Of a stretch of DNA of 64,000 bases, positions 17,466 to 26,463 are shown one piece after another. The translations under genes were made by a program, and so were the position numbers. Within the stretch, counting starts at the first letter, position 1. Each line of letters opens with the position of its first letter. Below the pieces are notes generated by a model. It searched no databases. It saw only the letters and a list, made by a program, of their open reading frames with translations, and was not told where the DNA came from. Source of the stretch: Pseudonocardia endophytica (GTDB taxonomy: Bacteria; Actinomycetota; Actinomycetes; Mycobacteriales; Pseudonocardiaceae); contig NZ_SMFZ01000001.1 in assembly GCF_004339565.1 (NCBI RefSeq), forward strand, positions 806,001 through 870,000, read 5' to 3'.

Positions 17466-18743
17466 TCAGAACGCCCCGTGCTTGCCCCGCAGCGGGAACG
17501 CCGAGTGCCCGTGGTCGCCCAGCTTCGCGCCGAGGACCTGGTGGAGCTGGATGTTGTCCATGTCGAACCCGAGCCGGGACGCGGCCATGTAGAGGCGCCA
17601 CACCCGCGCCCGTCCGACCCCGACCTCGGCGACGGCGGACTCCCAGTGCCGCTCCAGGTTCGCGCCCCAGTCGCGCAGCGTCAGCGCGTAGTGCTCGCGC
17701 AGGTTCTCCTCGTGCCGGATCTCGAAGCCGGCGTCGTTCATCTCGGAGACCAGCAGGCCGATCGGCTCCAGCTCGCCGTCCGGGAACACGTACCGGGTGA
17801 TGAACGGGTCGGTGTGCCGCTTGCGCTCCTTGTACGGCTTGGTGATGCAGTGGTTCAGCATCCGACCCTCGGGACGGAGCTTCGCGTACATCGCCGAGAA
17901 GTACGAGGACAGGTTGGAGCTGCCGATGTGTTCGGTGAGCCCGATCGAGCTGACCGCGTCGTAGGTGCCGTCCGGCACGTCGCGGTAGTCCAGGTGCCGG
18001 ACCTCGGCCAGGTGCCCGAGCCCGCGGCGTTCGATCTCGGCCTGCGCCCATGCCGCCTGCTCGGCGGACAACGTCACGCCCAGCGCCGTCACACCGTGCT
18101 CGGCGGCCGCGTGCATGACCATGCCGCCCCAGCCGCAGCCGACGTCGAGGAGCTTCATGCCGGACGTCAGGTCCAGCTTCTGCGACACCAGCTCGTACTT
18201 GTTCTTCTGGGCCTCCTCCAGCGTCGCGTCCGGACGCGGGTAGCAGGCGCAGGTGTAGGTCATCGACGGACCCAGCACCCACTCGTAGAAGCGGTTCGAG
18301 ACGTCGTAGTGGTGCGAGATCGCCGACGAGTCGCGTCGCTTCGAGTGCAGCAGCCCGCGCGGACGCGCCTCCAGGTCCGGCGGCGGCACGCGGTGCTCAC
18401 GCCAGTACGGCAGCAGCTTGCGCGCCAGCCGCACCTGCTCGAGGCGCGGGATGGAGTGCAGCGTGACCTCGGCCAGCGCCCGCAGCGCCGTGTAGAGGTC
18501 GCCGTCGACATCGATCTCCTCGGTGACGTACGCGCGGGCCAGGCCCAGTGACCCCGGCGCCGACGCCAGCCGGGCCAGCGCCCGCGGCGACCTGACGTGC
18601 AGCGTGACGTCGGCGTCCTCGGGGCCGGTGACCGACCCGTCGAACGCCTCCACCCGCACCGGCGCCGACGCGCCCAACACCCCGGCCAGGATGCCGGCCA
18701 CCGGCTCCGCCGACACGTGTGTCCGCTCGATCAACCCGGTCAT
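17466..18743 (-). CDS. tmsB: SAM-dependent fatty-acyl methyltransferase, TmsB/CFA-synthase family
   Basis: This 425-aa protein starts at an ATG preceded by a GGGAAGGGACC site; the longer frame to 19325 is a shadow of the next gene. It has the cyclopropane-fatty-acid-synthase layout: N-terminal helical and SCP-like region, SHHYDVSNRFYEWVLG, the SAM motif LLDVGCGWGGM near residue 200, and SIGLTEHIGSSN. The adjacent FAD-dependent oxidoreductase points to the TmsB branch, which methylates C10 of oleoyl phospholipids to a 10-methylene product, rather than to a cyclopropane synthase. It acts at the inner face of the membrane. The assignment rests on the pairing. Confidence 0.85.
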   Translation of the reverse strand: MTGLIERTHVSAEPVAGILAGVLGASAPVRVEAFDGSVTGPEDADVTLHVRSPRALARLASAPGSLGLARAYVTEEIDVDGDLYTALRALAEVTLHSIPRLEQVRLARKLLPYWREHRVPPPDLEARPRGLLHSKRRDSSAISHHYDVSNRFYEWVLGPSMTYTCACYPRPDATLEEAQKNKYELVSQKLDLTSGMKLLDVGCGWGGMVMHAAAEHGVTALGVTLSAEQAAWAQAEIERRGLGHLAEVRHLDYRDVPDGTYDAVSSIGLTEHIGSSNLSSYFSAMYAKLRPEGRMLNHCITKPYKERKRHTDPFITRYVFPDGELEPIGLLVSEMNDAGFEIRHEENLREHYALTLRDWGANLERHWESAVAEVGVGRARVWRLYMAASRLGFDMDNIQLHQVLGAKLGDHGHSAFPLRGKHGAF

Positions 18744-18769
18744 CTTCTCGGGTCCCTTCCCTTCCGCTC

Positions 18770-20152
18770 CTAGCGTCGCGTCACCTTCGTGAACAGGTCG
18801 GGTGCCCGTCCCGCCGGGTCGTAACGCTGCTTGACCGCCCGATAGGCCGCGCCGTTGTAGCGCGACCAGAACTCCTCCTCGCCGTAGTGCACGGTCGAGT
18901 ACAGCGACTTGTGGCCGTCGAGGGAGGCGACCAGCTCCTCGACGATCCGGTTGTGGGCCTCTGGATCGCCGGGCCGCTCGGGCACCGACGACCAGAAGCC
19001 GACGTTCACGTACAGCTCGCCCGGCTGCATCGGGTACAGCGGCCACGTCCGCTCCCCGCGCAGCCGGATCGGGCACAGCCACACCGGCTCGATCGGCACC
19101 TCGCGGTGGAACACCTCGAGGAACTCCGGCAGCCGCGCCACCGGGATCTCCACGTCCTGCACGACCATCTCCTCGCTGGGATGGCCGAACGCGTTCCGCA
19201 CCCGGTTGCTGGCCTGGTACCGCTGGTCCAGCGCGACGAGCCGCCGGTACACATCGGACCGGCGCCTGCTGCGTGGCCAGGCGCGGCGGATCAGCGGCTG
19301 CTGCGCGCCGAACGCCCGCGAGCACCAGAACCAGTCGGTGTCCCAGCGCCAGATGTAGTCGTGCGTGGTCAGGTGGTCGACCGGGCGCCGCTGCAGGGAG
19401 CGGTAGAACACCTCCTGGCCCGTGTAGTCGGACACGCGGGCGCCGGGCATCGGCTCGTCGACGAACTCGCCGACGGTCAGGTACTGCTCGGACGGCGAGA
19501 ACACGGTGCCGTCGAGGAACTCGACGTGATCGGGGCGGTCCAGGTCGGCGAGGTCGACGATCGCGTCGGTCGCCGCCTTCGCGTCCGGGTAGCGGTGGTG
19601 GGTCAGGCGCACGTACCGCCCGACCGGCATCAGCTCGATCACCAGCCGGACGACGTACCCGAGCGTGCCGTAGGAGTTCGGGAACGTGCGGAACAGGTCC
19701 GCATGCTCGCCCTCCGGCTGCGCCGTGACCAGCTCGCCCTCCGGCGTGAGCACGTCCATCTCGAGCACCGACTCGTGCGGCAGCCCGTGCCGGAACGACG
19801 TCGACTCGATGCCGAGCCCTGTCACCGCCCCGCCGAGCGTGATCGTCTTGAGCTGCGGCACCACGAGCGGCATCAGCCCGTGCCGCAGCGTCGCGTCCAC
19901 GATGGTCTCGTAGGTGGCGACGCCCTGGACCTCGGCCGTCCGGGCGTCCGGGTCGACGCCGATCACACCGTCCAGTGCGGACGTGTCCAGACGGGTCGTG
20001 CCGGTCTGGCCCCGGTCCCGGTCGCCGAACCGGAACAGGTTCGACGTCCGTTTGCCCAGCTGGACGGACCCGGAACCGGCACGGGCCCTCCGTAGTGCGT
20101 CGACCGCCGCGTCGTGCGCGGCGCGGGGACCGGACGGGGCGAACGCGGTCAT
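18770..20152 (-). CDS. tmsA: FAD-binding oxidoreductase, TmsA-like methylene-fatty-acid reductase
   Basis: This 460-aa protein has the vanillyl-alcohol-oxidase FAD fold: an FAD-binding N-terminal half with GVATYETIVDATL and ITLGGAVTGLGIESTSFRHG, then a substrate-binding half. The N-terminal KRTSNLFRFGDR motif is typical of the group next to CFA-type methyltransferases. In the tms (bfa) system TmsA reduces the 10-methylene fatty acyl made by TmsB to a 10-methyl branched chain such as tuberculostearate. The gene precedes tmsB by 26 bp on the same strand, the known tmsA-tmsB order. No tmsC is visible. Confidence 0.85.
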   Translation of the reverse strand: MTAFAPSGPRAAHDAAVDALRRARAGSGSVQLGKRTSNLFRFGDRDRGQTGTTRLDTSALDGVIGVDPDARTAEVQGVATYETIVDATLRHGLMPLVVPQLKTITLGGAVTGLGIESTSFRHGLPHESVLEMDVLTPEGELVTAQPEGEHADLFRTFPNSYGTLGYVVRLVIELMPVGRYVRLTHHRYPDAKAATDAIVDLADLDRPDHVEFLDGTVFSPSEQYLTVGEFVDEPMPGARVSDYTGQEVFYRSLQRRPVDHLTTHDYIWRWDTDWFWCSRAFGAQQPLIRRAWPRSRRRSDVYRRLVALDQRYQASNRVRNAFGHPSEEMVVQDVEIPVARLPEFLEVFHREVPIEPVWLCPIRLRGERTWPLYPMQPGELYVNVGFWSSVPERPGDPEAHNRIVEELVASLDGHKSLYSTVHYGEEEFWSRYNGAAYRAVKQRYDPAGRAPDLFTKVTRR

Positions 20153-20312
20153 GATTGGGACGGTAGGCCGATATCGTTCGTGACGCTAACCCCTTCTTCG
20201 GAGGTCACGGAGTCGTGGCCGTCACACTCCCCGGACGACCGAACGGCCACCGCGCGGGTGTGCACGCACCGTGGTCTGCTCGGCCGCGAGGTCGGACGAC
20301 CAGAACCCCCTG

Positions 20313-20435
20313 CAGAACGTCACGTTCCCGTCGAACGGCGGCACCGCCCACGGCTACCCGACGCTCCCCGGGTCGGGCTCGGTGCCGGGCGTCGACGCCG
20401 TCACGTCGCAGGCGGTCGGCGCCGTCGGCTTCTGC
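20313..20435 (+). pseudogene. Dienelactone hydrolase remnant with internal deletion
   Basis: In one plus-strand frame the sequence reads QNVTFPSNGGTAHGYPTLPG followed shortly by QAVGAVGFC. The first block is the N-terminus of dienelactone hydrolases (carboxymethylenebutenolidases). The second is the strand before the Cys nucleophile (normally GFCMGG). In the family these blocks are about 80 residues apart; here they are joined within 15. No start codon with a binding site precedes it and the frame then loses similarity. It is a relic left between tmsA and the aldo/keto reductase. Confidence 0.6.
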
Positions 20436-20472
20436 ACCCTGAACGTCCTGCGCGACCACATCCACCGAGGAC

Positions 20473-21450
20473 TCAGATCGGCAGCTTGTCCCGGACCAGG
20501 CTCGGGAGCGCCGGGACGCCGGTGCGCGGGCGGTAGGCCCGTGCCGCGGCGGTCAGGGCGGCGTGCTCGTCCTCGGCCAGCCGGATCTCTGCCGCGGCCG
20601 CGTTGCTCTCCACCTGCGCGACGCTGGACGCGCCAGGGATCGCGACGACGCCTGCGTGCGTGACCACCCAGGCGAGCGCGATCTGCGCCGGCGTCGCGTC
20701 GTGCCCGGTCGCCACCTCGCGCAGCAGGTCCAGCAGCGGCTTCGCCGCGTCCAGGTTCTCCGGCAGCCAGACGGCGGTCTGCCGCAGCGCGTTCGACGGG
20801 CGGTGCGACGCGTCGTAGCGCCCGGTCAGCAGACCCTGGGCCAGCGGGCTCCAGGCGAGCACGACGTGGCCGGTCTCCTGTGCCCAGGACACGAGCCCGT
20901 CCAACGGGTCCTGGTGCACGAGGCTGAACTGCACCTGGTTGGACAGCACCCGAGACCCGTACGCGCGCTCGGCGCCCTGCCAGCGCTCGAGCGAGTAGTT
21001 CGAGACTCCGACGTCGTCGACGAGCCCGACGTCGTGCAGCGCCCGCATGCCGCGCATCGTCGTCGGATCCTTGACCAGCGGGTTCGGCTGGTGCACCTGG
21101 TAGAGGTCGATCCGGCGCACGCCGAGCCGCTGTGCCGACGCGATCCCCCGCTGCTGCACGACCGGCGCCAGCGGCAGGACCGGGAGGATCTTCGTGGCGA
21201 CGACGACGTCGTCGGTCCCGCCGGAGGACGCGAGCGCCTCGCCGAGGATCCGCTCGCTGCGACCGAACCCGTACAGCTCGGCCGTGTCGAACACCGTGAT
21301 GCCGAGCTCGCGGGCCCGGCGCACGATCGCCGCCGACTCGCCGGACGCGTAGGCGTCGCCGTAGCCCCACTCCCGGGACCCGAACTGCCACGTCCCGAGG
21401 CCGATCACCGAGTACTTCCGAGCCGTGTCCAGGCCGTCGACATAGCGCAT
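20473..21450 (-). CDS. Aldo/keto reductase
   Basis: This 325-aa TIM-barrel oxidoreductase has the catalytic tetrad visible: Asp and Tyr in VFDTAELYGFG, Lys in VVATKILP and His in LYQVHQPNP. The NADPH-binding end is present as AIPGASSVAQVESNAAA. It opens with the GLGTWQFG strand. It should reduce carbonyl groups of aldehydes or ketones with NADPH in the cytosol; the natural substrate is unknown. It has the same orientation as the hydrolase gene upstream, with 28 bp between them. Confidence 0.9.
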   Translation of the reverse strand: MRYVDGLDTARKYSVIGLGTWQFGSREWGYGDAYASGESAAIVRRARELGITVFDTAELYGFGRSERILGEALASSGGTDDVVVATKILPVLPLAPVVQQRGIASAQRLGVRRIDLYQVHQPNPLVKDPTTMRGMRALHDVGLVDDVGVSNYSLERWQGAERAYGSRVLSNQVQFSLVHQDPLDGLVSWAQETGHVVLAWSPLAQGLLTGRYDASHRPSNALRQTAVWLPENLDAAKPLLDLLREVATGHDATPAQIALAWVVTHAGVVAIPGASSVAQVESNAAAAEIRLAEDEHAALTAAARAYRPRTGVPALPSLVRDKLPI

Positions 21451-21478
21451 GGACCCAGTGTGCCCGTGCGCGATCCGG

Positions 21479-22552
21479 CTACGCCGCCCCGGCGCCGTCG
21501 TCGGTCAGGTCGTCGAGGAACCGGTCCAGCTCGACCCACGTGGTGTCCCGTGCCCGACGACCGGTGAGGACGCCGAGGTGCCCACCGGGCGCCGTCGCGA
21601 ACCGGACGTCCGGTGATCCGGTGAGCAGGCCGACGGCCTTGCGGACGGCCTTCAGCGGGGCGATCACGTCGTCCTTGCCGCCGACGACGAGCACCGGCAC
21701 GTCCACGGCGGACAGCTCGATCCGGCGCCCGTCCAGGACCAGGCCCCCGCCCGCGAGGTCGTTGCTGCGCAACAGGAGATGGAACAGCTGGCCGAACACC
21801 CGGCCCGGGTAGCCGCGCATGTTGTTCATCAGGTGGTCGACGGCCTCGATCTGGGCGAGGCAGTCCCGGTCATCCAGGCGGGAGAGCACGGCCAGCGGCT
21901 TCGTGACGAGCTTGTCGACGGCCGTCAGATGGAACGCCCAGCTGACCATCGGCGCCGGGAAGCTGCCGATCGCCTTGTAGATCGACGACACGGCGCGGCC
22001 GCCGGTGATCTGCGCCAGCGGGCGGATCGGGGCCACCAGCGGCACGGCCGAGATGTCCACCGGCGTGGCGATCGCGCTGACCGAGCGGACCGGGAGCGGG
22101 TCGCCCGCCTGCGCCGCGGCGGCGACCGCGAGCAGCGTGAAGATCCCGCCGAGCGACCACGCGACGAGGTGCGCGTCCGCGCCCTCGTCGGCCGCCACCC
22201 GTCGCACCGCACGGGGCACGACGTCGTCGACCCAGTCCTCGATCCCGAGCGTGCGCTCGGTGAACGTCATCGGGCCGTAGTCGACGAGGTAGACGGTCCG
22301 CCCGGCGAGCAGCAGGTGTTCGACGAGCGAGCAGCCGCGACGCAGGTCGTAGGCGAAGTCCGGAGCGCCGAGCGGCGGCACCAGCAGCACCGGAGGGCCG
22401 TCGACCGGGTCGACCCCGGACAGCGGGCGGTAGCGGTAGAGGATCGCCGACGGCGAGCCGACTCTCGCCTCCCGCGGCATGCGGTGCAGATCCGCGACGT
22501 GGCCGGTCACGGTCTTGTCCCACACGTTCGCGGCGGCGTCGATCAGCTTCAC
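21479..22552 (-). CDS. Alpha/beta-fold hydrolase related to PHA synthases
   Basis: This 357-aa protein resembles class III PHA-synthase-like hydrolases in layout: PPVLLVPPLGAPDFAYDL, YLVDYG, a nucleophile elbow AWSLGG, then VPVLVVGGKDDVIAPLKAV with the catalytic Asp and PGGHLGVLTG with the His. The nucleophile is Ser rather than the Cys of true polyester synthases, so polymerisation is not expected. It more likely acts as an acyl or polyester hydrolase. It is divergent from an acyl-CoA dehydrogenase and shares with it a perfect palindrome, which suggests joint control in lipid metabolism. Confidence 0.8.
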   Translation of the reverse strand: MKLIDAAANVWDKTVTGHVADLHRMPREARVGSPSAILYRYRPLSGVDPVDGPPVLLVPPLGAPDFAYDLRRGCSLVEHLLLAGRTVYLVDYGPMTFTERTLGIEDWVDDVVPRAVRRVAADEGADAHLVAWSLGGIFTLLAVAAAAQAGDPLPVRSVSAIATPVDISAVPLVAPIRPLAQITGGRAVSSIYKAIGSFPAPMVSWAFHLTAVDKLVTKPLAVLSRLDDRDCLAQIEAVDHLMNNMRGYPGRVFGQLFHLLLRSNDLAGGGLVLDGRRIELSAVDVPVLVVGGKDDVIAPLKAVRKAVGLLTGSPDVRFATAPGGHLGVLTGRRARDTTWVELDRFLDDLTDDGAGAA

Positions 22553-22608
22553 GGGCGCACCCTACCGGCCCACGCGGGTCGATCACGGCCCTCGCGGCCA
22601 CTCCAAGT

Positions 22609-22620
22609 TACCGGCCGGTA
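22609..22620. promoter_or_regulatory. Putative operator palindrome between divergent lipid genes
   Basis: TACCGGCCGGTA is a perfect 12-bp palindrome, 17 bp before the acyl-CoA dehydrogenase start and 57 bp before the divergent hydrolase start. Palindromes of this kind bind TetR-family repressors in many actinobacterial fatty-acid loci. No regulator gene lies next to it, so the binding protein is unknown. Confidence 0.5.
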
Positions 22621-22636
22621 TGTGACACTCCTCGCC

Positions 22637-23779
22637 ATGCAGCGCGACATCTTCACCGACGAGCACGACGCGTTCCGGGACCTCTGCCGCACGTTCATGG
22701 CCAAGGAGGTCGTGCCCTTCCACGACGGGTGGGAGAAAGACGGTCAGGTCAGCCGCGAGGTGTGGAAGGCGGCCGGCGCGGCGGGCCTGCTCGGCACCGA
22801 CGTCCCCGAGCAGTACGGCGGCGGTGGCGTGCAGGACTTCCGCTACAACGCCGTGCTCACCGAGGAGATCGTCGCCGCGGGCGCCAGCGGGCTCGGCTTC
22901 CCGCTGCAGAACGACGTCGTCGCCCCCTACCTGCTGCGACTGGCCACCGACGAGCAGAAACAGCGCTGGCTGCCCGGCTTCTGCTCCGGCGAGATCATCA
23001 CGGCGATCGCCATGACCGAGCCCGGCACCGGCTCGGACCTGCAGGGCATCGCGACGACCGCGCGCCGCGACGGCGACGACTGGATCCTCAACGGCTCCAA
23101 GACGTTCATCACCAACGGGATCATGGCCGACCTGGTGATCGTCGTCGCGAAGACCGACCCTGACGCCGGGCACCAGGGCTTCTCGCTGCTCGTCGTCGAG
23201 CGCGGGATGGAGGGCTTCGAGCGCGGCCGCCGGCTGGAGAAGGTCGGGATGAAGGCCCAGGACACGGCCGAGCTGTCGTTCACGGACGTGCGCGTCCCGT
23301 CGTCGAACGTGCTCGGCGAGCTGGGCCAGGGCTTCATCTACCTGATGCAGAACCTGGCGCAGGAGCGGCTCTCGATCGCCGTCGGATCGACGGCGGGCGC
23401 GCAGGCCGCGCTGGACACGACGCTCGCGTACACCAAGGAGCGCACGGCGTTCGGCAAGCCGATCTCGAAGTTCCAGAACACCCGCTTCGAGCTGGCCGAG
23501 ATGGACACCGAGATCACGATCGCCCGCGTGTTCACCGACCGCTGCATCCGCGAGCACGTCGAGGGCGAGCTGTCCGTCCCGGACGCCGCGAAGGCCAAGT
23601 GGTGGACCTCGGACCTGCAGAAGCGCGTCGTCGACCGCTGCGTGCAGCTGCACGGCGGTTACGGCTACATGCTGGAGTACCCGATCGCGAAGGCGTTCGT
23701 CGACTCCCGTGTGCAGGCCATCTACGGCGGCACCAACGAGATCATGAAGGAGATCGTCGGGCGCGCGCTGATCGGCTGA
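22637..23779 (+). CDS. Acyl-CoA dehydrogenase, long-chain (LCAD) type
   Basis: This 380-aa flavoprotein of full family length starts at the ATG of MQRDIFTDEHDAFRD. FAD and substrate motifs are present: AMTEPGTGSDLQ, NGSKTFITNG and QLHGGYGYM. At the end it reads YGGTNEIMKEI, with Gly where medium-chain enzymes carry the catalytic Glu. The base is instead predicted at Glu243 in QNLAQERL, as in LCAD and isovaleryl-CoA dehydrogenase. It catalyses the first oxidation of acyl-CoA beta-oxidation and passes electrons to ETF. A palindromic operator candidate lies just upstream. Confidence 0.93.
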   Translation: MQRDIFTDEHDAFRDLCRTFMAKEVVPFHDGWEKDGQVSREVWKAAGAAGLLGTDVPEQYGGGGVQDFRYNAVLTEEIVAAGASGLGFPLQNDVVAPYLLRLATDEQKQRWLPGFCSGEIITAIAMTEPGTGSDLQGIATTARRDGDDWILNGSKTFITNGIMADLVIVVAKTDPDAGHQGFSLLVVERGMEGFERGRRLEKVGMKAQDTAELSFTDVRVPSSNVLGELGQGFIYLMQNLAQERLSIAVGSTAGAQAALDTTLAYTKERTAFGKPISKFQNTRFELAEMDTEITIARVFTDRCIREHVEGELSVPDAAKAKWWTSDLQKRVVDRCVQLHGGYGYMLEYPIAKAFVDSRVQAIYGGTNEIMKEIVGRALIG

Positions 23780-23821
23780 CCCGCCTCCGGCGAACGGAGG
23801 GCGAACGGGTAGAACGGCCGG

Positions 23822-24460
23822 ATGGCATTCCGGTTGCGGCCGAGTGAACGCGGCTTCTACCCGCTGTTCACGCAGGCGGCGGAGAACATCGTCGTGGCCG
23901 CGGACGAGCTGGCCAGGCTCGTCGACGCCGAGGCCCCCGACCGGCCGACCATCGCCAGGCGGGTGAAGGCGGCCGAGGACGAGGGCGACCGGCTCACCCA
24001 CGAGATCCTCACGAAGCTGAACAGCGTGTTCGTCACGCCCTTCGACCGCGAGGACATCCACCGCCTCGCCTCGGCGCTCGACGACGTCTGCGACATGATC
24101 GAGGAGGCGGCCGACCGGATCGTGCTCTACCGGCTCGGCGACCTCCCGGCGGGCATCGCGGTCCAGGTCGACGTGCTGTGCCGCGCGGCCATCCGGACCG
24201 CCGCGGCCATGCCCGGGCTGGAGAAGGTCTCCGAGCTGCACCAGTTCACGATCGACGTGAACTCCCTGGAGGACGAGGGCGACGCGGCCTACCACGCGAC
24301 GCTCGCCGGCATCCTCTCCCCGACCGAGCCGATCACCGACCCGGCCGCCGTGCTGGAGGCGATCAAGCTCAAGGAGGTCGTGGACACGCTCGAGGACGCC
24401 GCCGACGCGTTCGAGGCGGTCGCCAACACCGTCGAGTCGATCGCGGTCAAGGAGTCCTGA
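23822..24460 (+). CDS. DUF47 (PhoU-like) phosphate-transport accessory protein
   Basis: This 212-aa all-helical protein has the DUF47/PhoU-like pattern of repeated E-x-x-x-D metal-cluster motifs: ENIVVAADEL, AEDEGDRLTHE, DDVCDMIEEAADRI, LEDEGDAAYH and TLEDAADAFE. It lies directly before a PiT phosphate permease with one base between stop and start, the standard arrangement for DUF47-Pit pairs, where the small protein modulates the transporter. It is cytosolic or membrane-associated. Confidence 0.92.
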   Translation: MAFRLRPSERGFYPLFTQAAENIVVAADELARLVDAEAPDRPTIARRVKAAEDEGDRLTHEILTKLNSVFVTPFDREDIHRLASALDDVCDMIEEAADRIVLYRLGDLPAGIAVQVDVLCRAAIRTAAAMPGLEKVSELHQFTIDVNSLEDEGDAAYHATLAGILSPTEPITDPAAVLEAIKLKEVVDTLEDAADAFEAVANTVESIAVKES

Positions 24461-24461
24461 G

Positions 24462-25457
24462 GTGGTCCTGACCGCCGTCCTGGTCGTGATCGCGGTCGCG
24501 CTCGTGTTCGACTACACGAACGGCTTCCACGACGCCGCGAACGCGATCGCAACCTCGGTCTCCACCCGGGCGCTCTCCCCGCGGGCCGCGCTGCTCATGG
24601 CCGCCGTGATGAACCTGGTCGGCGCGTTCCTCGGCACCGAGGTCGCGTCCACCGTCGGCAGCGGGATCATCGGCGCGCCGACCGGGATCTCCGGTCTCGT
24701 CGTCGTGCTCGCGGCGCTGATCGGCGCGATCGGCTGGAACCTGGTCACGTGGTGGTTCGGGCTGCCGTCCTCGTCGTCGCACGCGCTGATCGGCGGCCTG
24801 GTCGGCGCCGCGCTGGCCTCCGCCGGCACCGTGCAGTGGTCCGGGGTGGTCGAGAAGGTGATCGTGCCGATGGTCGTCTCGCCGATCGTCGGGTTCCTAC
24901 TGGCGGGCGCCGTGATGATCGCGCTGCTGTGGCTGTTCCGCCGAGGGCGCCCGTCGCGGCTCAACCGCGGCTTCCGACACGCCCAGACCGTCTCGGCCGC
25001 CGCGATGGCGCTCGGGCACGGGCTGCAGGACGCGCAGAAGACGATGGGCGTGATCGTGCTGGCACTCGTGGTCGGCGGCTACCACCAGGGTTTCGACGTG
25101 CCGTGGTGGGTGATCCTGCTGTCCGCCGGTGCCCTGTCGGCCGGCACGTACTCCGGCGGCTGGCGGATCATGCGCACGCTCGGGCGCCGGATCATCGACC
25201 TCGACCCGCCGCGCGGGTTCGCTGCCGAGCTGACCGCGTCGGCCGTGCTCTACACGACCGCGTTCGCGTTCGCCGCGCCGATCTCGACGACCCAGACGAT
25301 CACCGCGTCGATCCTCGGTGTCGGCGCGACGAAGCGGATCTCCGCCGTGCGGTGGGGCGTGGCCGGCAACATCGCCGTCGCCTGGGTCCTCACGATCCCG
25401 GCCGCGGCGGCGTTCGCGGCCGTTGCCTTCTGGGTGATCCACCCGTTGGTGGGCTGA
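24462..25457 (+). CDS. pit: Inorganic phosphate transporter, PiT family
   Basis: This 331-aa membrane protein has the two duplicated PiT signatures: FDYTNGFHDAANAIATSVSTRAL at the N-terminus and AMALGHGLQDAQKTMGVI in the second half, plus the WWFGLPSSSSHALIGGL segment. It imports metal-phosphate with protons at low affinity. It starts with GTG immediately after the DUF47 stop. The 136-bp space after it, before the convergent ABC ATPase, contains two near-identical 18-bp direct repeats ending in GCGCGCCGG but no gene. Confidence 0.95.
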   Translation: MVLTAVLVVIAVALVFDYTNGFHDAANAIATSVSTRALSPRAALLMAAVMNLVGAFLGTEVASTVGSGIIGAPTGISGLVVVLAALIGAIGWNLVTWWFGLPSSSSHALIGGLVGAALASAGTVQWSGVVEKVIVPMVVSPIVGFLLAGAVMIALLWLFRRGRPSRLNRGFRHAQTVSAAAMALGHGLQDAQKTMGVIVLALVVGGYHQGFDVPWWVILLSAGALSAGTYSGGWRIMRTLGRRIIDLDPPRGFAAELTASAVLYTTAFAFAAPISTTQTITASILGVGATKRISAVRWGVAGNIAVAWVLTIPAAAAFAAVAFWVIHPLVG

Positions 25458-25593
25458 CGCGCGACGCAGGAAACCGCGTGCCGTTCCGGAGAACGCGCGC
25501 CGGTGCGGAGAGCGCGCGCCGGGACGCGTGCGAACTCCTGGGAGGAGCGCGCACACCGGATCACCGCGCACGGGTGCGCTGACCGGGTCGGCG

Positions 25594-26463
25594 TCAGGCC
25601 CTCCGGCCCCCCACCGGTACGACGAGGGGGGTGCCGGTGATCGGGTCCGGGATCACCTGCGCGCGAAGGCCGAACACGTCGGCGAGCAACGACTCGGTGA
25701 TCACGTCCGTCGGGTCCCCCGCCGCGATGATCCGGCCGGCGCGCATCGCGATCAGGCAGTCCGAGTAGCGCGCGGCCAGGTTCAGGTCGTGCAGCACCAT
25801 CACGACCGTGCGGCCGGCCTCGGTGTTCAGCCTGCAGACGAGCTCCAGCACGTCGACCTGGTGGGCCAGGTCGAGGAACGTGGTCGGCTCGTCGAGCAGC
25901 AGCAGGTCGGTCTCCTGGGCCAGCGCCATCGAGATCCACGCCCGCTGGCGCTGCCCGCCGGACAGCTGGTCCACCGGCCGCTCGGCGAGGTCCCCGATGC
26001 CGGTCCAGTCCAACGCCTCGGCCACGGCGTCCTCGTCGTCCGAGGACCACTGCCGGTACCAGGCCTGGTGCGGGTGGCGGCCGCGGGCGACCAGGTCGCC
26101 GACGGTCAGCCCCTCCGGTGCCGTCGGCGCCTGCGGGAGGATGCCGAGCTCCTTGGCCACCTGGCGGGTCGGGGTCTTGTCGATCCGCTTGCCGTCCAGC
26201 AGTACCTGACCCGCCTGCGGCGCCAGCAGCCGGCCCAGCGCGCGCAGCACGGTGGACTTGCCGCACCCGTTCGGGCCGATCACCGCGGTCACCGCGCCGG
26301 GCAGCACGTCGAGGTCGAGCCCGTCCACGACGACGTGCGAGCCGTACCCGAGCCGCACTCCCTCCGCGCGCAGACGGACCTGTGCCGGGTCCGGCGCCCG
26401 GACGCGCCCGGCGGGGGCGTCGGCGTTGACGTCGGCGGGCTCGACGTCGGGGATGCTGGTCAC
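25594..26463 (-). CDS. Siderophore ABC transporter, ATP-binding subunit (FepC/FecE type)
   Basis: This 289-aa protein starts at a GTG that overlaps the preceding permease stop as GTGA; the longer frame is a shadow. The ATPase motifs are Walker A GPNGCGKST, the Q-loop ILPQAPTAPEGLTVGDLV, signature QLSGGQRQR, Walker B LLLLDEPTT and switch VLHDLNLAARYSD. An unusual N-terminal stretch of about 30 residues rich in Asp, Pro and Ala precedes the domain. It powers import of ferric chelates through the two permeases encoded upstream. Confidence 0.93.
   Translation of the reverse strand: MTSIPDVEPADVNADAPAGRVRAPDPAQVRLRAEGVRLGYGSHVVVDGLDLDVLPGAVTAVIGPNGCGKSTVLRALGRLLAPQAGQVLLDGKRIDKTPTRQVAKELGILPQAPTAPEGLTVGDLVARGRHPHQAWYRQWSSDDEDAVAEALDWTGIGDLAERPVDQLSGGQRQRAWISMALAQETDLLLLDEPTTFLDLAHQVDVLELVCRLNTEAGRTVVMVLHDLNLAARYSDCLIAMRAGRIIAAGDPTDVITESLLADVFGLRAQVIPDPITGTPLVVPVGGRRA

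Noticed and set aside
25458..25593. Terminator or small RNA in the gap between pit and the siderophore ATPase
   Set aside because: Two near-identical 18-bp direct repeats are present, but no clear stem-loop or promoter could be defined.
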